From Streptomyces sp. CMB-StM0423 (GTDB lineage: Bacteria > Actinomycetota > Actinomycetes > Streptomycetales > Streptomycetaceae): a DNA stretch of 64,000 bases. Under the pieces are notes generated by a model. The model saw only the letters and a program-made list of their open reading frames with translations. It made no database searches and was not told where the DNA came from. Position numbers and translations under genes: made by a program. Shown here piece after piece: positions 17,109 through 26,813 of this stretch; position 1 is the stretch's first letter; each line of letters begins with the position of its first letter. The stretch is from assembly GCF_002847285.1 (NCBI RefSeq), contig NZ_CP025407.1:2978501-3042500 (forward strand), written 5' to 3'.

Positions 17109-18113
17109 CTACCCCGCCAGCAACTGCCCCCGCCGTCCCAGCAGGAACCGCCGGAACGCCCCCACCGGCGGCGTCTCCTGCTGTCCCGCCACCCACGCCA
17201 CGCCGATCTCCCGCACCGCCCGCGGCGCCGTGACGTCCACCTCCACCACCCCCGGCCGCGGCACCGCGGGCGGCGGCAGCAGCGCCACCCCCAGACCCGC
17301 CGCCACCAGCCCGCGGATCGTCTCCGCCTCCTCTCCCTCGAACGCGATCCGCGGCACGAACCCCGCCTCCGTGCACAGTTCCTCCAGCATCCGCCGCATC
17401 CCGTAGCCCGGTTCCAGCGTCACGAACGGGTCCTCCGCCACCTCCACCAGCCGGATCCGCCGCCGCCCCGCGAGCCGGTGGTCGTCCGGCACCACGATCC
17501 GCAGCCGCTGCTCGTCGAGCCGCCGCGCCTCCAGGTCCGGCGCGTCCGGCACCGGCGAGGTCAGGCACAGATCCAGCTCGCCCGCCCGCAGCCGCTGCAG
17601 CATCCACTCGCCGTAGTTCTGCACCAGTGCGAAGCGCACCCGCGGGTGGTCCTTGCGGAACTCCCGCAGCAGCCCCGGCACGGTCTCCGAGCCGAGCGTG
17701 TGCAGGAAGCCGAAGGCGACCTTGCCCGTCTCGGGGTGCGCGTCGGCGCGTACGGCCTCGGCGCCGCGGGCCACCTCCGCCAGCGCGCGCTCCGCGTACG
17801 CGAGGAAGTCGCGGCCCGCGGTCGTCAGCGACAGCGTGCGGCCGCGGCGGGCGAAAAGCGCGACGCCCAGGTCCGCTTCGAGCCGTACCATCGCGCGGCT
17901 CAGCGTCGGCTGCGGGACGCCGAGCGCGCGGGCGGCGCGCGTGACGTGCTCCTCGCGCGCGACCGCGGCGAACTGCGCGAGCCGGGGCGCGAGCACCGCG
18001 CCCCACTCCCCCGGCGCCCCCGGCGCGCCCGCGGCACCGGGGCCAGCCGTGGCCGAGATGTCTTCCTGATGACGGGACCGTGACAACGACCCCCGCGACC
18101 TCTGCTCATTCAC
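17109..18113 (-). CDS. LysR-family transcriptional regulator
   Basis: About 334 aa from GTG 18113 (VNEQRSRGSLSRSR). An ATG at 18152 is open but would leave only 26 bp for two divergent promoters. HTH: LAPRLAQFAAVAREEHVTRAARALGVPQPTLSRAMVRLE, then the linker and periplasmic-binding-like effector domain with VPDDHRLAGRR. It has an unusual 45-residue N-terminal extension before the HTH. Divergent from an MFS exporter, which it most likely controls; ATTATCGCTGTTTTCCGCAT at about 18124-18143 is a candidate T-N11-A site. Confidence 0.88.
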   Translation of the reverse strand: MNEQRSRGSLSRSRHQEDISATAGPGAAGAPGAPGEWGAVLAPRLAQFAAVAREEHVTRAARALGVPQPTLSRAMVRLEADLGVALFARRGRTLSLTTAGRDFLAYAERALAEVARGAEAVRADAHPETGKVAFGFLHTLGSETVPGLLREFRKDHPRVRFALVQNYGEWMLQRLRAGELDLCLTSPVPDAPDLEARRLDEQRLRIVVPDDHRLAGRRRIRLVEVAEDPFVTLEPGYGMRRMLEELCTEAGFVPRIAFEGEEAETIRGLVAAGLGVALLPPPAVPRPGVVEVDVTAPRAVREIGVAWVAGQQETPPVGAFRRFLLGRRGQLLAG

Positions 18114-18178
18114 CACAGCATCGATTATCGCTGTTTTCCGCATTGGACGCATGAGCGTGCCCGCCGTACGTTCGACGC

Positions 18179-19579
18179 ATGCCCTCCGATACCGGGGCGC
18201 TTACGCCCCATGTGAGCGCCCCCACCCACGTGCCCGCCAAGCACGCCCCCGGCGAGCGCGGCTACCGCCGCGTGCTCCTCGCCCTGTTCGCCGCCGGCGT
18301 CGCCACCTTCACCCTCCTCTTCTCCACCCAGGCCCTGCTGCCCGCCATCTCCGCCGACCTCGGCGTCAGCCCGGGCGCGGCCAGTTGGACCGTCTCCGCC
18401 ACCACCGCCGCCCTGGCGCTCGCCGTGCTGCCGCTGAGCGCCGTCTCCGAGCGGTTCGGCCGGCAGCGCACGATGACCTGGTCGCTGGCGGCGGCCGTGC
18501 TGCTGGGTCTGGCGATGCCCTTCGCGCCCGACCTCGGTGCGCTCATCGCGCTGCGTACGCTCCAGGGCGTGGCGATCGCCGGGATCCCGGCGTCGGCCAT
18601 CGCCTTCATCGCCGACGAGGTACGGGCCCGGGCGGTGATCGGCGCCGTGGGGCTCTTCGTCGCGGGCAACAGCATCGGCGGCATGGCCGGCCGGATCCTC
18701 ACCGGCTGGACGGCGGATGCCTGGGGCTGGCGCGCGGCGCTGGCCACCGTCGCCGCGCTCTCGCTGCTCTGCGCGGTCGCGTTCCGCGTACTCCTGCCGC
18801 GCGCCCGGCACTTCACCGCCGCGCCGCTGGCGCCGCGGGCGCTCGCGCGCACCGTACGCGGCCATCTGTCCGACGGGCTGATGCGCCGGCTGTACGCGAT
18901 CGGGCTGCTGTTCATGACCGTCTTCGGCTCGGTGTACACGATGATCGGCTACCGGCTGGCGGGCGAGCCCTTCGGCCTGTCCGCGGGCCTCATCGGCTCG
19001 GTCTTCGTCATCTACCTCGTCGGCACCGGCTCCTCGGCCGCCGCCGGCCGGCTCGTCGCCCGCCTCGGCCGCCGCGGCACCCTGTACGCCGCCGCCGGCA
19101 CCACCGCCGCGGGACTGCTGCTGACGATCGGCGACTCCCTGGCCGCCGTGCTGACCGGTCTGGTGCTGCTCACCGCGGGCTTCTTCGCCGGGCACGCGGT
19201 CGCCTCCGCGTCCGTCAGCCACGCGGCGAAGACCGGCAAGGCGCAGGCGTCGGCGCTCTACCAGGTCGCGTACTACGTCGGGAACAGCGCGGGCGCCACC
19301 GCCGGCGCGATCGCCTTCCACGCGGTCGGCTGGGGCGGGGTCGTCGTCCTCGGTCTCGCGGCCCTCACCGGCGTCACGGGCATCACCATTCGCGCCACCC
19401 TGCTGGCCACCGCGGCGACCCGCACGGCAGCGCGCGAGCGGGCCCGGCAGGAGCCCCGCGCAAGCGGGCGCGCACCGGCCCCCGCAACCCGCCCCGTACC
19501 CCGTGAACCGACAGGTCAGCCGATACGTGCCGGGCTCGCGCGCACCGTCGAAAGCACCGGCGCGGAGACGATCCGGTAA
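18179..19579 (+). CDS. MFS transporter (drug/metabolite exporter type)
   Basis: 466 aa with about 12 membrane segments. SERFGRQRTMTW is the MFS loop 2-3 motif, and LQGVAIAGIPASAIAFIADEV lies in TM4. The cytoplasmic tail of about 60 residues is Arg/Pro-rich. Divergent from a LysR regulator 65 bp away. It has no connection to the nucleoside genes other than position. The substrate is unknown. Confidence 0.88.
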   Translation: MPSDTGALTPHVSAPTHVPAKHAPGERGYRRVLLALFAAGVATFTLLFSTQALLPAISADLGVSPGAASWTVSATTAALALAVLPLSAVSERFGRQRTMTWSLAAAVLLGLAMPFAPDLGALIALRTLQGVAIAGIPASAIAFIADEVRARAVIGAVGLFVAGNSIGGMAGRILTGWTADAWGWRAALATVAALSLLCAVAFRVLLPRARHFTAAPLAPRALARTVRGHLSDGLMRRLYAIGLLFMTVFGSVYTMIGYRLAGEPFGLSAGLIGSVFVIYLVGTGSSAAAGRLVARLGRRGTLYAAAGTTAAGLLLTIGDSLAAVLTGLVLLTAGFFAGHAVASASVSHAAKTGKAQASALYQVAYYVGNSAGATAGAIAFHAVGWGGVVVLGLAALTGVTGITIRATLLATAATRTAARERARQEPRASGRAPAPATRPVPREPTGQPIRAGLARTVESTGAETIR

Positions 19580-19608
19580 CGGGTTCGTTGCCGGAGGTTC
19601 AGCTTGTT

Positions 19609-19620
19609 CTACGCGCGTTA
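19609..19620. promoter_or_regulatory. Near copy of the nucleoside-regulon palindrome (CTACGCGCGTTA)
   Basis: First ten bases identical to CTACGCGCGTAG. It runs into TTACGATG, a -10-like TACGAT at 19618-19623, about 60 bp before the BMP lipoprotein start. Confidence 0.5.
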
Positions 19621-19679
19621 CGATGCCCCCGAAGCAGCGCCGGAAAGAGGCGCTTCGCCAAGACGAAGGGGAAGTCCTC

Positions 19680-20699
19680 TTGCGCCGGGTAACCAAGATC
19701 GCCGCCGCGGGCGTGGCAACCGCGGCCCTCGCTTTCACCAGTGCTGCGTGCAGCAGCGACAGCGGCAGCAGCGACAAGGGCGTCGGTCTCGCCTTCGACG
19801 TCGGCGGCCGCAGTGACGCCTCCTTCAACGAGTCGGCGGCCCGCGGGTACGACAAGGCCAAGAAGGAGTTCGACCTCGGCGGCAAGGAGCTGACCGCCCG
19901 CGACGGTGAGACCGAGGCCGACCGCGAGCAGCGGCTCACCTCCCTCGCCGAGGCCGGCTACAACCCGGTGATCGGGGTCGGCTTCGCCTACGGCAAGTCG
20001 GTCAACAAGGTCGCCAAGGACTTCCCCGACACCACCTTCGCCGTGATCGACGAGGCGTCCCAGGGGAAGAACGTGGCCGGCGTCACCTTCGCCGAGCACG
20101 AGGGCTCGTACCTGGCGGGCGTGGCCGCCGCCACGAAGAGCAAGACCGGCAAGGTCGGCTTCATAGGCGGCGTGCACAACAACCTGATCAAGAAGTTCGA
20201 GGCCGGCTTCGTCCAGGGCGTCAAGGAAACCAAGCCGGACGTCGAGATCGACGTGAAGTACCTCTACGAGAGCGACCTCAAGGGCTTCCAGGACCCGCTG
20301 CGCGCCAAGGGCATCGCCGAGGGCATGCTCGACTCCGACGCGGACGTCATCTACAGCGCCGCGGGCCTGTCGGGCACGGGCTCGATCGAGGCCGTGGCCG
20401 CGCAGGACGGCGCGTGGGCGATAGGCGTCGACTCCGACCAGCACCGCGACAAGGCCCTGGCGGACTACAAGGACGCGATCATGACGTCCGTGGTCAAGAA
20501 CGTCGACGTGGCCGTCTACGACGTGATCAAGAGCGTCCAGGACGAGAAGCCGCTCACCGGCGACCAGACCTTCGCGCTCAAGGACGACGGTGTGAGCCTG
20601 GCCACCTCCGGCGGGTTCATAGACGACATCAAGGCCGACATCGACGCGGCCAAGCAGAAGATCGCCGACGGCGAGATCAAGGTCAGCGACACTCCCTGA
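19680..20699 (+). CDS. BMP-family nucleoside-binding lipoprotein
   Basis: 339 aa. The start is a TTG at 19680: it is preceded by AAGGGGAAG at good spacing and gives LRRVTKIAAAGVATAALAF, a signal peptide with lipobox SAAC (Cys about 24). Upstream GTG/ATG codons give no signal peptide. The mature protein has the PnrA/Bmp pattern: LAFDVGGRSDASFNESA, IGVGFAYG, FAEHEGSYLAGVAA, GKVGFIGGV and GVDSDQ. It captures nucleosides outside the membrane for the ABC transporter encoded 180 bp downstream. Confidence 0.93.
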   Translation: MRRVTKIAAAGVATAALAFTSAACSSDSGSSDKGVGLAFDVGGRSDASFNESAARGYDKAKKEFDLGGKELTARDGETEADREQRLTSLAEAGYNPVIGVGFAYGKSVNKVAKDFPDTTFAVIDEASQGKNVAGVTFAEHEGSYLAGVAAATKSKTGKVGFIGGVHNNLIKKFEAGFVQGVKETKPDVEIDVKYLYESDLKGFQDPLRAKGIAEGMLDSDADVIYSAAGLSGTGSIEAVAAQDGAWAIGVDSDQHRDKALADYKDAIMTSVVKNVDVAVYDVIKSVQDEKPLTGDQTFALKDDGVSLATSGGFIDDIKADIDAAKQKIADGEIKVSDTP

Positions 20700-20774
20700 G
20701 CACGGTACGTGTGACGGGGTCCGGAGGGCGGTGCGAGTCGGCCGTCCACCGGACCCCGCGCATCTGCCTCCGGA

Positions 20775-20786
20775 CTACGCGCGTAG
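20775..20786. promoter_or_regulatory. Nucleoside-regulon palindrome CTACGCGCGTAG (copy before the ABC operon)
   Basis: Exact palindrome about 95 bp before the ATPase start, followed by GCGTGATATGCG, where GATATG may be a -10. It shows that the ABC-cdd-deoA operon has its own promoter, separate from the BMP gene. Confidence 0.7.
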
Positions 20787-20878
20787 CGTGATATGCGTAA
20801 CTCGCGTCACGTAACTCGCGCCGTCCGCACGGCGCTTCGGTACGTCCGCCGCCCCGCATCCACCGCCCTCGACGAGGA

Positions 20879-22543
20879 GTGTGCGCCATCACAGCCCCCA
20901 GCAGCAGCTCCACGGCAGCGGACCCACCCGCCGGCGCCGCCGCCGTCGAACTCCACGGCATCACGAAACGCTTTCCCGGCGTCGTCGCCAACCACGACAT
21001 CGACATCACCGTGCGCCGCGGCACCGTGCACGCCCTCGTCGGCGAGAACGGCGCGGGCAAGTCGACCCTGATGAAGATCCTCTACGGCATGCAGAAGCCG
21101 GACGAGGGCACCATCACGCTCGACGGCACGGAGGTCGCGTTCGCCAGCCCCGCCGACGCCATCGCGCGCGGCATCGGCATGGTGCACCAGCACTTCATGC
21201 TCGCCGACAACCTCACCGTGCTGGAGAACACCGTCCTGGGCAGCGAGAAGCTGCACGGCATCGGCGACCGGGCGCGGGCGAAGATCAAGGAGCTGTCGGA
21301 CGCGTACGGCCTCGGCATCCGCCCCGACGTCCTGGTCGAGGACCTCGGCGTCGCCGACCGGCAGCGGGTCGAGATCCTCAAGGTCCTCTACCGCGGCGCC
21401 CGTACGCTCATCCTCGACGAGCCCACCGCGGTCCTCGTCCCGCAGGAGGTCGACGCGCTCTTCGACAACCTGCGCGGGCTGAAGGCCGAGGGCCTGACCG
21501 TGCTGTTCATCTCGCACAAGCTCGGCGAAGTCCTCGCCGTCGCCGACGACATCACCGTCATCCGCCGCGGCACGACGGTCGCCGCCGTGAAGCCCGCGGA
21601 CGTCACGTCCAAGCAGCTCGCGGAGCTGATGGTGGGCAGCGAGCTGCCGACCCCCGAGACCCGCGAGTCAACGGTCACGGACATACCCATGCTGCGGGTC
21701 AGCGACCTGCACCTGTCGGCCGTCGACGCCGACGGCGTACCGCGCGAGGTGCTGGACCGCATCTCCTTCACCATCCACAAGGGCGAGGTGCTGGGCATCG
21801 CCGGCGTGGAGGGCAACGGCCAGTCCGAGCTGGTCGAGGCCATCATGGGGCTGCGCCACCCGGACACCGGCAGCATCGTGCTGGACGGCGCGGACATCAG
21901 CCACGCCGCCACCCGCAAGCGCCGCGAGGGCGGCATCGGCTACATCCCCGAGGACCGCCAGCGGCACGGCCTGCTGCTGGAGGCCCCGCTGTGGGAGAAC
22001 CGCATCCTCGGCCACACCACGGAACCCCCCAACAGCCGCGGCGTGCTCATCGACGCCGCCGCGGCCCGCAAGGACACCAAGCGGATCGTCGAGGAGTACG
22101 ACGTCCGCACCCCCGGCATCGACGTGACCGCCGCCTCGCTCTCCGGCGGCAACCAGCAGAAGCTGATCGTCGGCCGGGAGATGAGCCACTCGCCCAAGCT
22201 GCTCATCGCCGCCCACCCCACGCGCGGCGTGGACGTGGGCGCGCAGGCGGACATCTGGGAGCAGATCCGCGCGGCCCGCCGCGAGGGGCTCGCGGTGCTG
22301 CTGATCTCCGCGGACCTGGACGAGTTGATCGGTCTGTCGGACACGCTGCGGGTGATGTACCGCGGGCGGCTGGTGGCCGACGCGGACCCGGCGGCGATCA
22401 CGCCGGAGGAGCTGGGCAGTGCGATGACGGGCGCGGCGAGCGGGCACCTGGAGGACGACACGGCGGTACGGGACGCCGTGCCGCACCCGCGGGGCACCGG
22501 GAGCGGCAGCGACGACGGGCAGGGCGGAGGCCGTACGCGATGA
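20879..22543 (+). CDS. Nucleoside ABC transporter, double ATP-binding subunit
   Basis: 554 aa with two ABC cassettes, as in the RbsA/NupO class. Cassette 1: Walker A GENGAGKST and Walker B LILDEPTAVL. Cassette 2: GVEGNGQSELVEA (degenerate Walker A), signature LSGGNQQK, and LLIAAHPTRGVD where a DEP Walker B would be. The second site is therefore probably the non-hydrolysing one, as in this family. The GTG at 20879 overlaps the only Shine-Dalgarno, GAGGAG (20874-20879). An in-frame ATC at 20888 sits at ideal spacing, so initiation at ATC is conceivable. Overlaps the permease gene (ATGA). Confidence 0.93.
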   Translation: MCAITAPSSSSTAADPPAGAAAVELHGITKRFPGVVANHDIDITVRRGTVHALVGENGAGKSTLMKILYGMQKPDEGTITLDGTEVAFASPADAIARGIGMVHQHFMLADNLTVLENTVLGSEKLHGIGDRARAKIKELSDAYGLGIRPDVLVEDLGVADRQRVEILKVLYRGARTLILDEPTAVLVPQEVDALFDNLRGLKAEGLTVLFISHKLGEVLAVADDITVIRRGTTVAAVKPADVTSKQLAELMVGSELPTPETRESTVTDIPMLRVSDLHLSAVDADGVPREVLDRISFTIHKGEVLGIAGVEGNGQSELVEAIMGLRHPDTGSIVLDGADISHAATRKRREGGIGYIPEDRQRHGLLLEAPLWENRILGHTTEPPNSRGVLIDAAAARKDTKRIVEEYDVRTPGIDVTAASLSGGNQQKLIVGREMSHSPKLLIAAHPTRGVDVGAQADIWEQIRAARREGLAVLLISADLDELIGLSDTLRVMYRGRLVADADPAAITPEELGSAMTGAASGHLEDDTAVRDAVPHPRGTGSGSDDGQGGGRTR

Positions 22544-23643
22544 AACGGCTCGACAGGGACAAGCTGATCACGGCGGTCGGCGCCCCGGTGCTCGCGGTCT
22601 TCGCCGCGCTGGTGCTGACCTCGCTGATCATCCTGATCTCCGGGAAGGACCCGTTCCGGGCCTACCAGGTCATGATCGAGTTCGGCACGACCGACCGGAG
22701 CGCCATCTACATCGTCAACAAGTCGACGATGTTCTTCCTCTCCGCGCTGGCCGTGGCCATCGGCTTCCGGATGAACCTCTTCAACATCGGCGTCGACGGC
22801 CAGTACCGCATCGCGGCCTTCTTCGCCGCGGCCGTCGGCGGCGCGCTGTCGCTGCCCGGCATCATCCAGATCCCGCTGATCATCCTGGTCGCCATGGGCG
22901 TCGGCGCGATCTGGGCCGGCATCGCGGGCGTGCTGCGCACCACCCGCGGCGTCAGCGAGGTCATCACGACGATCATGCTCAACTCGATCGCCGGCGCCGT
23001 CATCGGCTACTACCTCACCGCGGGCCGCCTCGGCGAGAAGGACGGGAACCTCACCCACACCCCCGACATCCCGTCCTCCAGCCACATCTTCATGATCGAG
23101 ACCTCGGTCGGGGACATCAACGGCTTCGTGGTCTTCGCCGTGCTCGCCGGCTTCCTCTACTGGTTCGTCCTCAACCGCACCCGCTTCGGCTTCGACCTGC
23201 GCAGCGTCGGCCAGTCGGAGACGGCCGCCGCCGCGAGCGGCGTGGACGTCAAGCGCATGATCGTCACGAGCATGGTGCTCTCCGGTGCCGTCGCGGGGCT
23301 GGTCGGGATGCCGACGCTGCTCGGCGAGTCGTACAACTACGGCACCGACTTCCCGCTCGGCGTCGGCTTCACCGGCATCGCCATCGCCCTCCTCGGCCGC
23401 AACCACCCCGTCGGCATCGCGCTCGGCGCGCTGCTGTGGGCCTTCCTGGAGCGCACCGGCACGCAGCTCGAATTCGAGGGCTACGACCAGAAGATCGTCG
23501 AGGTCATCAAGGGCATCATCGTGCTCTGCGTCGTCATCGCCTACGAGGTGGTCCGCCGCTGGGCGCTGCGGGACCAGCAGCGCCGCGTCGGCGAGGAGCT
23601 GGCCCAGGCACGTAAGACCGAGAAGGCGGAGGTGGGCGCATGA
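22540..23643 (+). CDS. Nucleoside ABC transporter permease 1
   Basis: 367 aa, eight or more hydrophobic segments. FNIGVDGQYRIAAFFAA and TTRGVSEVITTIMLNSI are the BPD_transp_2 signatures of the NupP/YufP type. The start ATG overlaps the ATPase stop. The stop codon overlaps the ATG of the 26-codon mini-ORF. Confidence 0.93.
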   Translation: MKRLDRDKLITAVGAPVLAVFAALVLTSLIILISGKDPFRAYQVMIEFGTTDRSAIYIVNKSTMFFLSALAVAIGFRMNLFNIGVDGQYRIAAFFAAAVGGALSLPGIIQIPLIILVAMGVGAIWAGIAGVLRTTRGVSEVITTIMLNSIAGAVIGYYLTAGRLGEKDGNLTHTPDIPSSSHIFMIETSVGDINGFVVFAVLAGFLYWFVLNRTRFGFDLRSVGQSETAAAASGVDVKRMIVTSMVLSGAVAGLVGMPTLLGESYNYGTDFPLGVGFTGIAIALLGRNHPVGIALGALLWAFLERTGTQLEFEGYDQKIVEVIKGIIVLCVVIAYEVVRRWALRDQQRRVGEELAQARKTEKAEVGA

Positions 23644-23720
23644 ACGAGCGGAGCGAGCGAATCATTCAAAGGTGCGCGCTGTGCTCACGGCCCGCCGAGC
23701 GAAGCGAGGCTGGCGCATGA
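23640..23720 (+). CDS. 26-codon mini-ORF bridging the two permease genes
   Basis: ATG at 23640 overlaps the stop of permease 1 (ATGA), and its own TGA overlaps the ATG of permease 2 (ATGA at 23717-23720). The peptide reads MNERSERIIQRCALCSRPAE then RSEAGA. At DNA level the ends are the related purine-rich words GAGCGGAGCGAGCG and GAGCGAAGCGAGG. It could be a translational-coupling spacer left by insertion of a small repeat, or a real microprotein. The perfect phasing at both ends is the only positive evidence; no relative is known to me. Confidence 0.5.
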   Translation: MNERSERIIQRCALCSRPAERSEAGA

Positions 23721-25000
23721 GCACGGTGACCAGGACGGGCGCCGCCGCGCCCGCGAAGCGCCCGCCGAAGGACGGCGGCAAGCGGCGGCTCGGCATGCCG
23801 CAGGTCCTCCTGCTCGTCGCCGCCGGACTGCTGCTGCTGTCCGCGGTACGCGCCATCACCGACACCACCAACCTCACCGCCTCCGCGCAGATCGGCGGCG
23901 CGCTCGCGCTGGCCGTGCCGATCGGCCTGGCCGGCCTCGGCGGGCTGTGGGCGGAGCGGTCCGGTGTGATCAACATCGGCCTCGAAGGCATGATGATCCT
24001 CGGCACGTTCTTCGCCGGCTGGATCGGCTGGCAGCACGGCCCGTGGGCGGGCGCACTGGCCGGGGTGATCGGCGGGGCGCTGGGCGGCCTCGTGCACGCG
24101 ATGGCGACGGTCACGTTCGGCGTCGACCACATCGTGTCGGGTGTCGCGATCAACATCCTCGCGCTGGGCACCACCCAGTACATGGCGAAGATCTTCTTCG
24201 CCGACGGGGACGCGCTGTCGGCGGGCGGCACGGACAAGCAGTCGCCCCAAGTCGACGACATGCATACGTTCTCGGTCCCAGGACTCTCCGACTGGCTCGG
24301 GGATCTGGAGGACAAACACTGGTTCTTCCTCTCCGACACCGCCGGGATCCTGCGCGGGCTCACCCACGACGTGTCGTACCTGATCCTCATCGCGGCCGCG
24401 CTCTTCGTGCTCACGTACTACGTGCTGTGGCGCTCGGCGTTCGGGCTGCGGCTGCGGTCCTGCGGCGAGAACCCGGTGGCCGCGGAGTCGCTGGGCGTGA
24501 ACGTCTACCTGTACAAGTACGCGGCGCTGGCCGTCTCCGGCGCGCTCGCCGGGCTCGGCGGGGCGTTCCTGGTCACGTTCACCCACATCTATCTGGAGGG
24601 CCAGACCGGCGGCCGCGGCTACATCGGCCTGGCGTCGATGATCTTCGGCAACTGGCGCCCGGGCGGTACGGCGATGGCGGCCGGGCTCTTCGGCTTCACC
24701 GACAGCCTGCAACTGCGCGGCGGCGGCGAGGCCGTGCACGCGCTGTTCCTGCTGCTGGCGGTGCTGCTGGCGGCGTACGCGGTGTGGAAGTACGTGCGCG
24801 GCAGCGCCCGGGCCGCCATAGCCGCCGGGGTCGCGGCGGTGCTCCTCGGGCTGCTGTACGCGACGACCGACACGGTGCCGCGCGAGGTCGTGGAAGCCAC
24901 GCCGTACGTGACCACACTGGTGGTGCTGGCGGTGTTCGCACAGCGGCTGCGGGTGCCGAAGTGGATCGGCAAGCGCTACCGAAAGGGAGAGAGCACGTGA
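23717..25000 (+). CDS. Nucleoside ABC transporter permease 2
   Basis: 427 aa. WAERSGVINIGLEGMMILGTF is the NupQ/YufQ-type signature. ATGs further upstream in this frame belong to a shadow. Ten or more hydrophobic stretches; residues about 320-410 form extra C-terminal membrane segments relative to compact family members. The stop overlaps the cdd GTG start (GTGA). Confidence 0.92.
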   Translation: MSTVTRTGAAAPAKRPPKDGGKRRLGMPQVLLLVAAGLLLLSAVRAITDTTNLTASAQIGGALALAVPIGLAGLGGLWAERSGVINIGLEGMMILGTFFAGWIGWQHGPWAGALAGVIGGALGGLVHAMATVTFGVDHIVSGVAINILALGTTQYMAKIFFADGDALSAGGTDKQSPQVDDMHTFSVPGLSDWLGDLEDKHWFFLSDTAGILRGLTHDVSYLILIAAALFVLTYYVLWRSAFGLRLRSCGENPVAAESLGVNVYLYKYAALAVSGALAGLGGAFLVTFTHIYLEGQTGGRGYIGLASMIFGNWRPGGTAMAAGLFGFTDSLQLRGGGEAVHALFLLLAVLLAAYAVWKYVRGSARAAIAAGVAAVLLGLLYATTDTVPREVVEATPYVTTLVVLAVFAQRLRVPKWIGKRYRKGEST

Positions 25001-25439
25001 CGTCGCAGGACGACGAGCGGTGGGAGGCGCTGCGGCGCGCGGCGCGGGACGCGATGTCCCGGGCGTACGCCCCGTACTCGCGGTACCCCGTGGGCGCCGC
25101 GGCGCTCGTGGACGACGGCCGTACGGTGGTCGGCTGCAACGTGGAGAACGCCTCCTACGGTGTCACGCTGTGCGCCGAGTGCGGCCTGGTGTCCGCGCTG
25201 CACGCCGGCGGGGGCGGCCGGCTCACCCACTTCACCTGCGTCAACGGTGAGGAGCAGCTCATCCTGCCGTGCGGCCGCTGCCGCCAGTTGCTCAGCGAGC
25301 ACGGCGGGCCCGACCTGCTGCTCGACACCCCGGCCGGCATCCGGCCGCTGGCCGAACTGCTGCCGGACGCCTTCGGTCCGTTCGAGCTGAGCAGGATGAA
25401 CGGTTCCCAGCACTCCGAGAGCGGAGGATCGCAGAACTG

Positions 25440-25440
<1 letters not shown>
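24997..25440 (+). CDS. cdd: Cytidine deaminase
   Basis: 147 aa, homotetrameric short class. It deaminates (deoxy)cytidine to (deoxy)uridine. The zinc ligands and catalytic Glu are in VTLCAECGLV and LPCGRCRQLL; YSRYPVGAAALVDDG and GCNVENASYG bind substrate. GTG start with GAAAGGGAGAG upstream, overlapping the permease stop; the TGA overlaps the deoA ATG. Confidence 0.95.
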
Positions 25441-26717
<1,277 letters not shown>

Positions 26718-26744
26718 CCCGGGGCGTCAACAGACCTGGGGTCA

Positions 26745-26786
26745 CTCACTCGCGTGAGTGAAATAACAGATATGCCTATGGCATAT
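26745..26786. promoter_or_regulatory. Two adjacent inverted repeats in an AT-rich promoter region
   Basis: TCACTC-GCGT-GAGTGA (about 26747-26762) and ATATGCC-TAT-GGCATAT (26770-26786, perfect 7-bp arms). This is the most AT-rich stretch for kilobases and lies 28-67 bp before the gene at 26814. Probably its promoter with one or two operators. Confidence 0.5.
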
Positions 26787-26813
26787 TCGACAAGCCCGAC
26801 TAGCGTCACGCCC

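Noticed and set aside
20881..22539. Open frame upstream of permease 1 reading through the ATPase gene
   Set aside because: Only the part from 22540 is permease; the rest is the out-of-frame image of the ATPase, rich in His/Arg.
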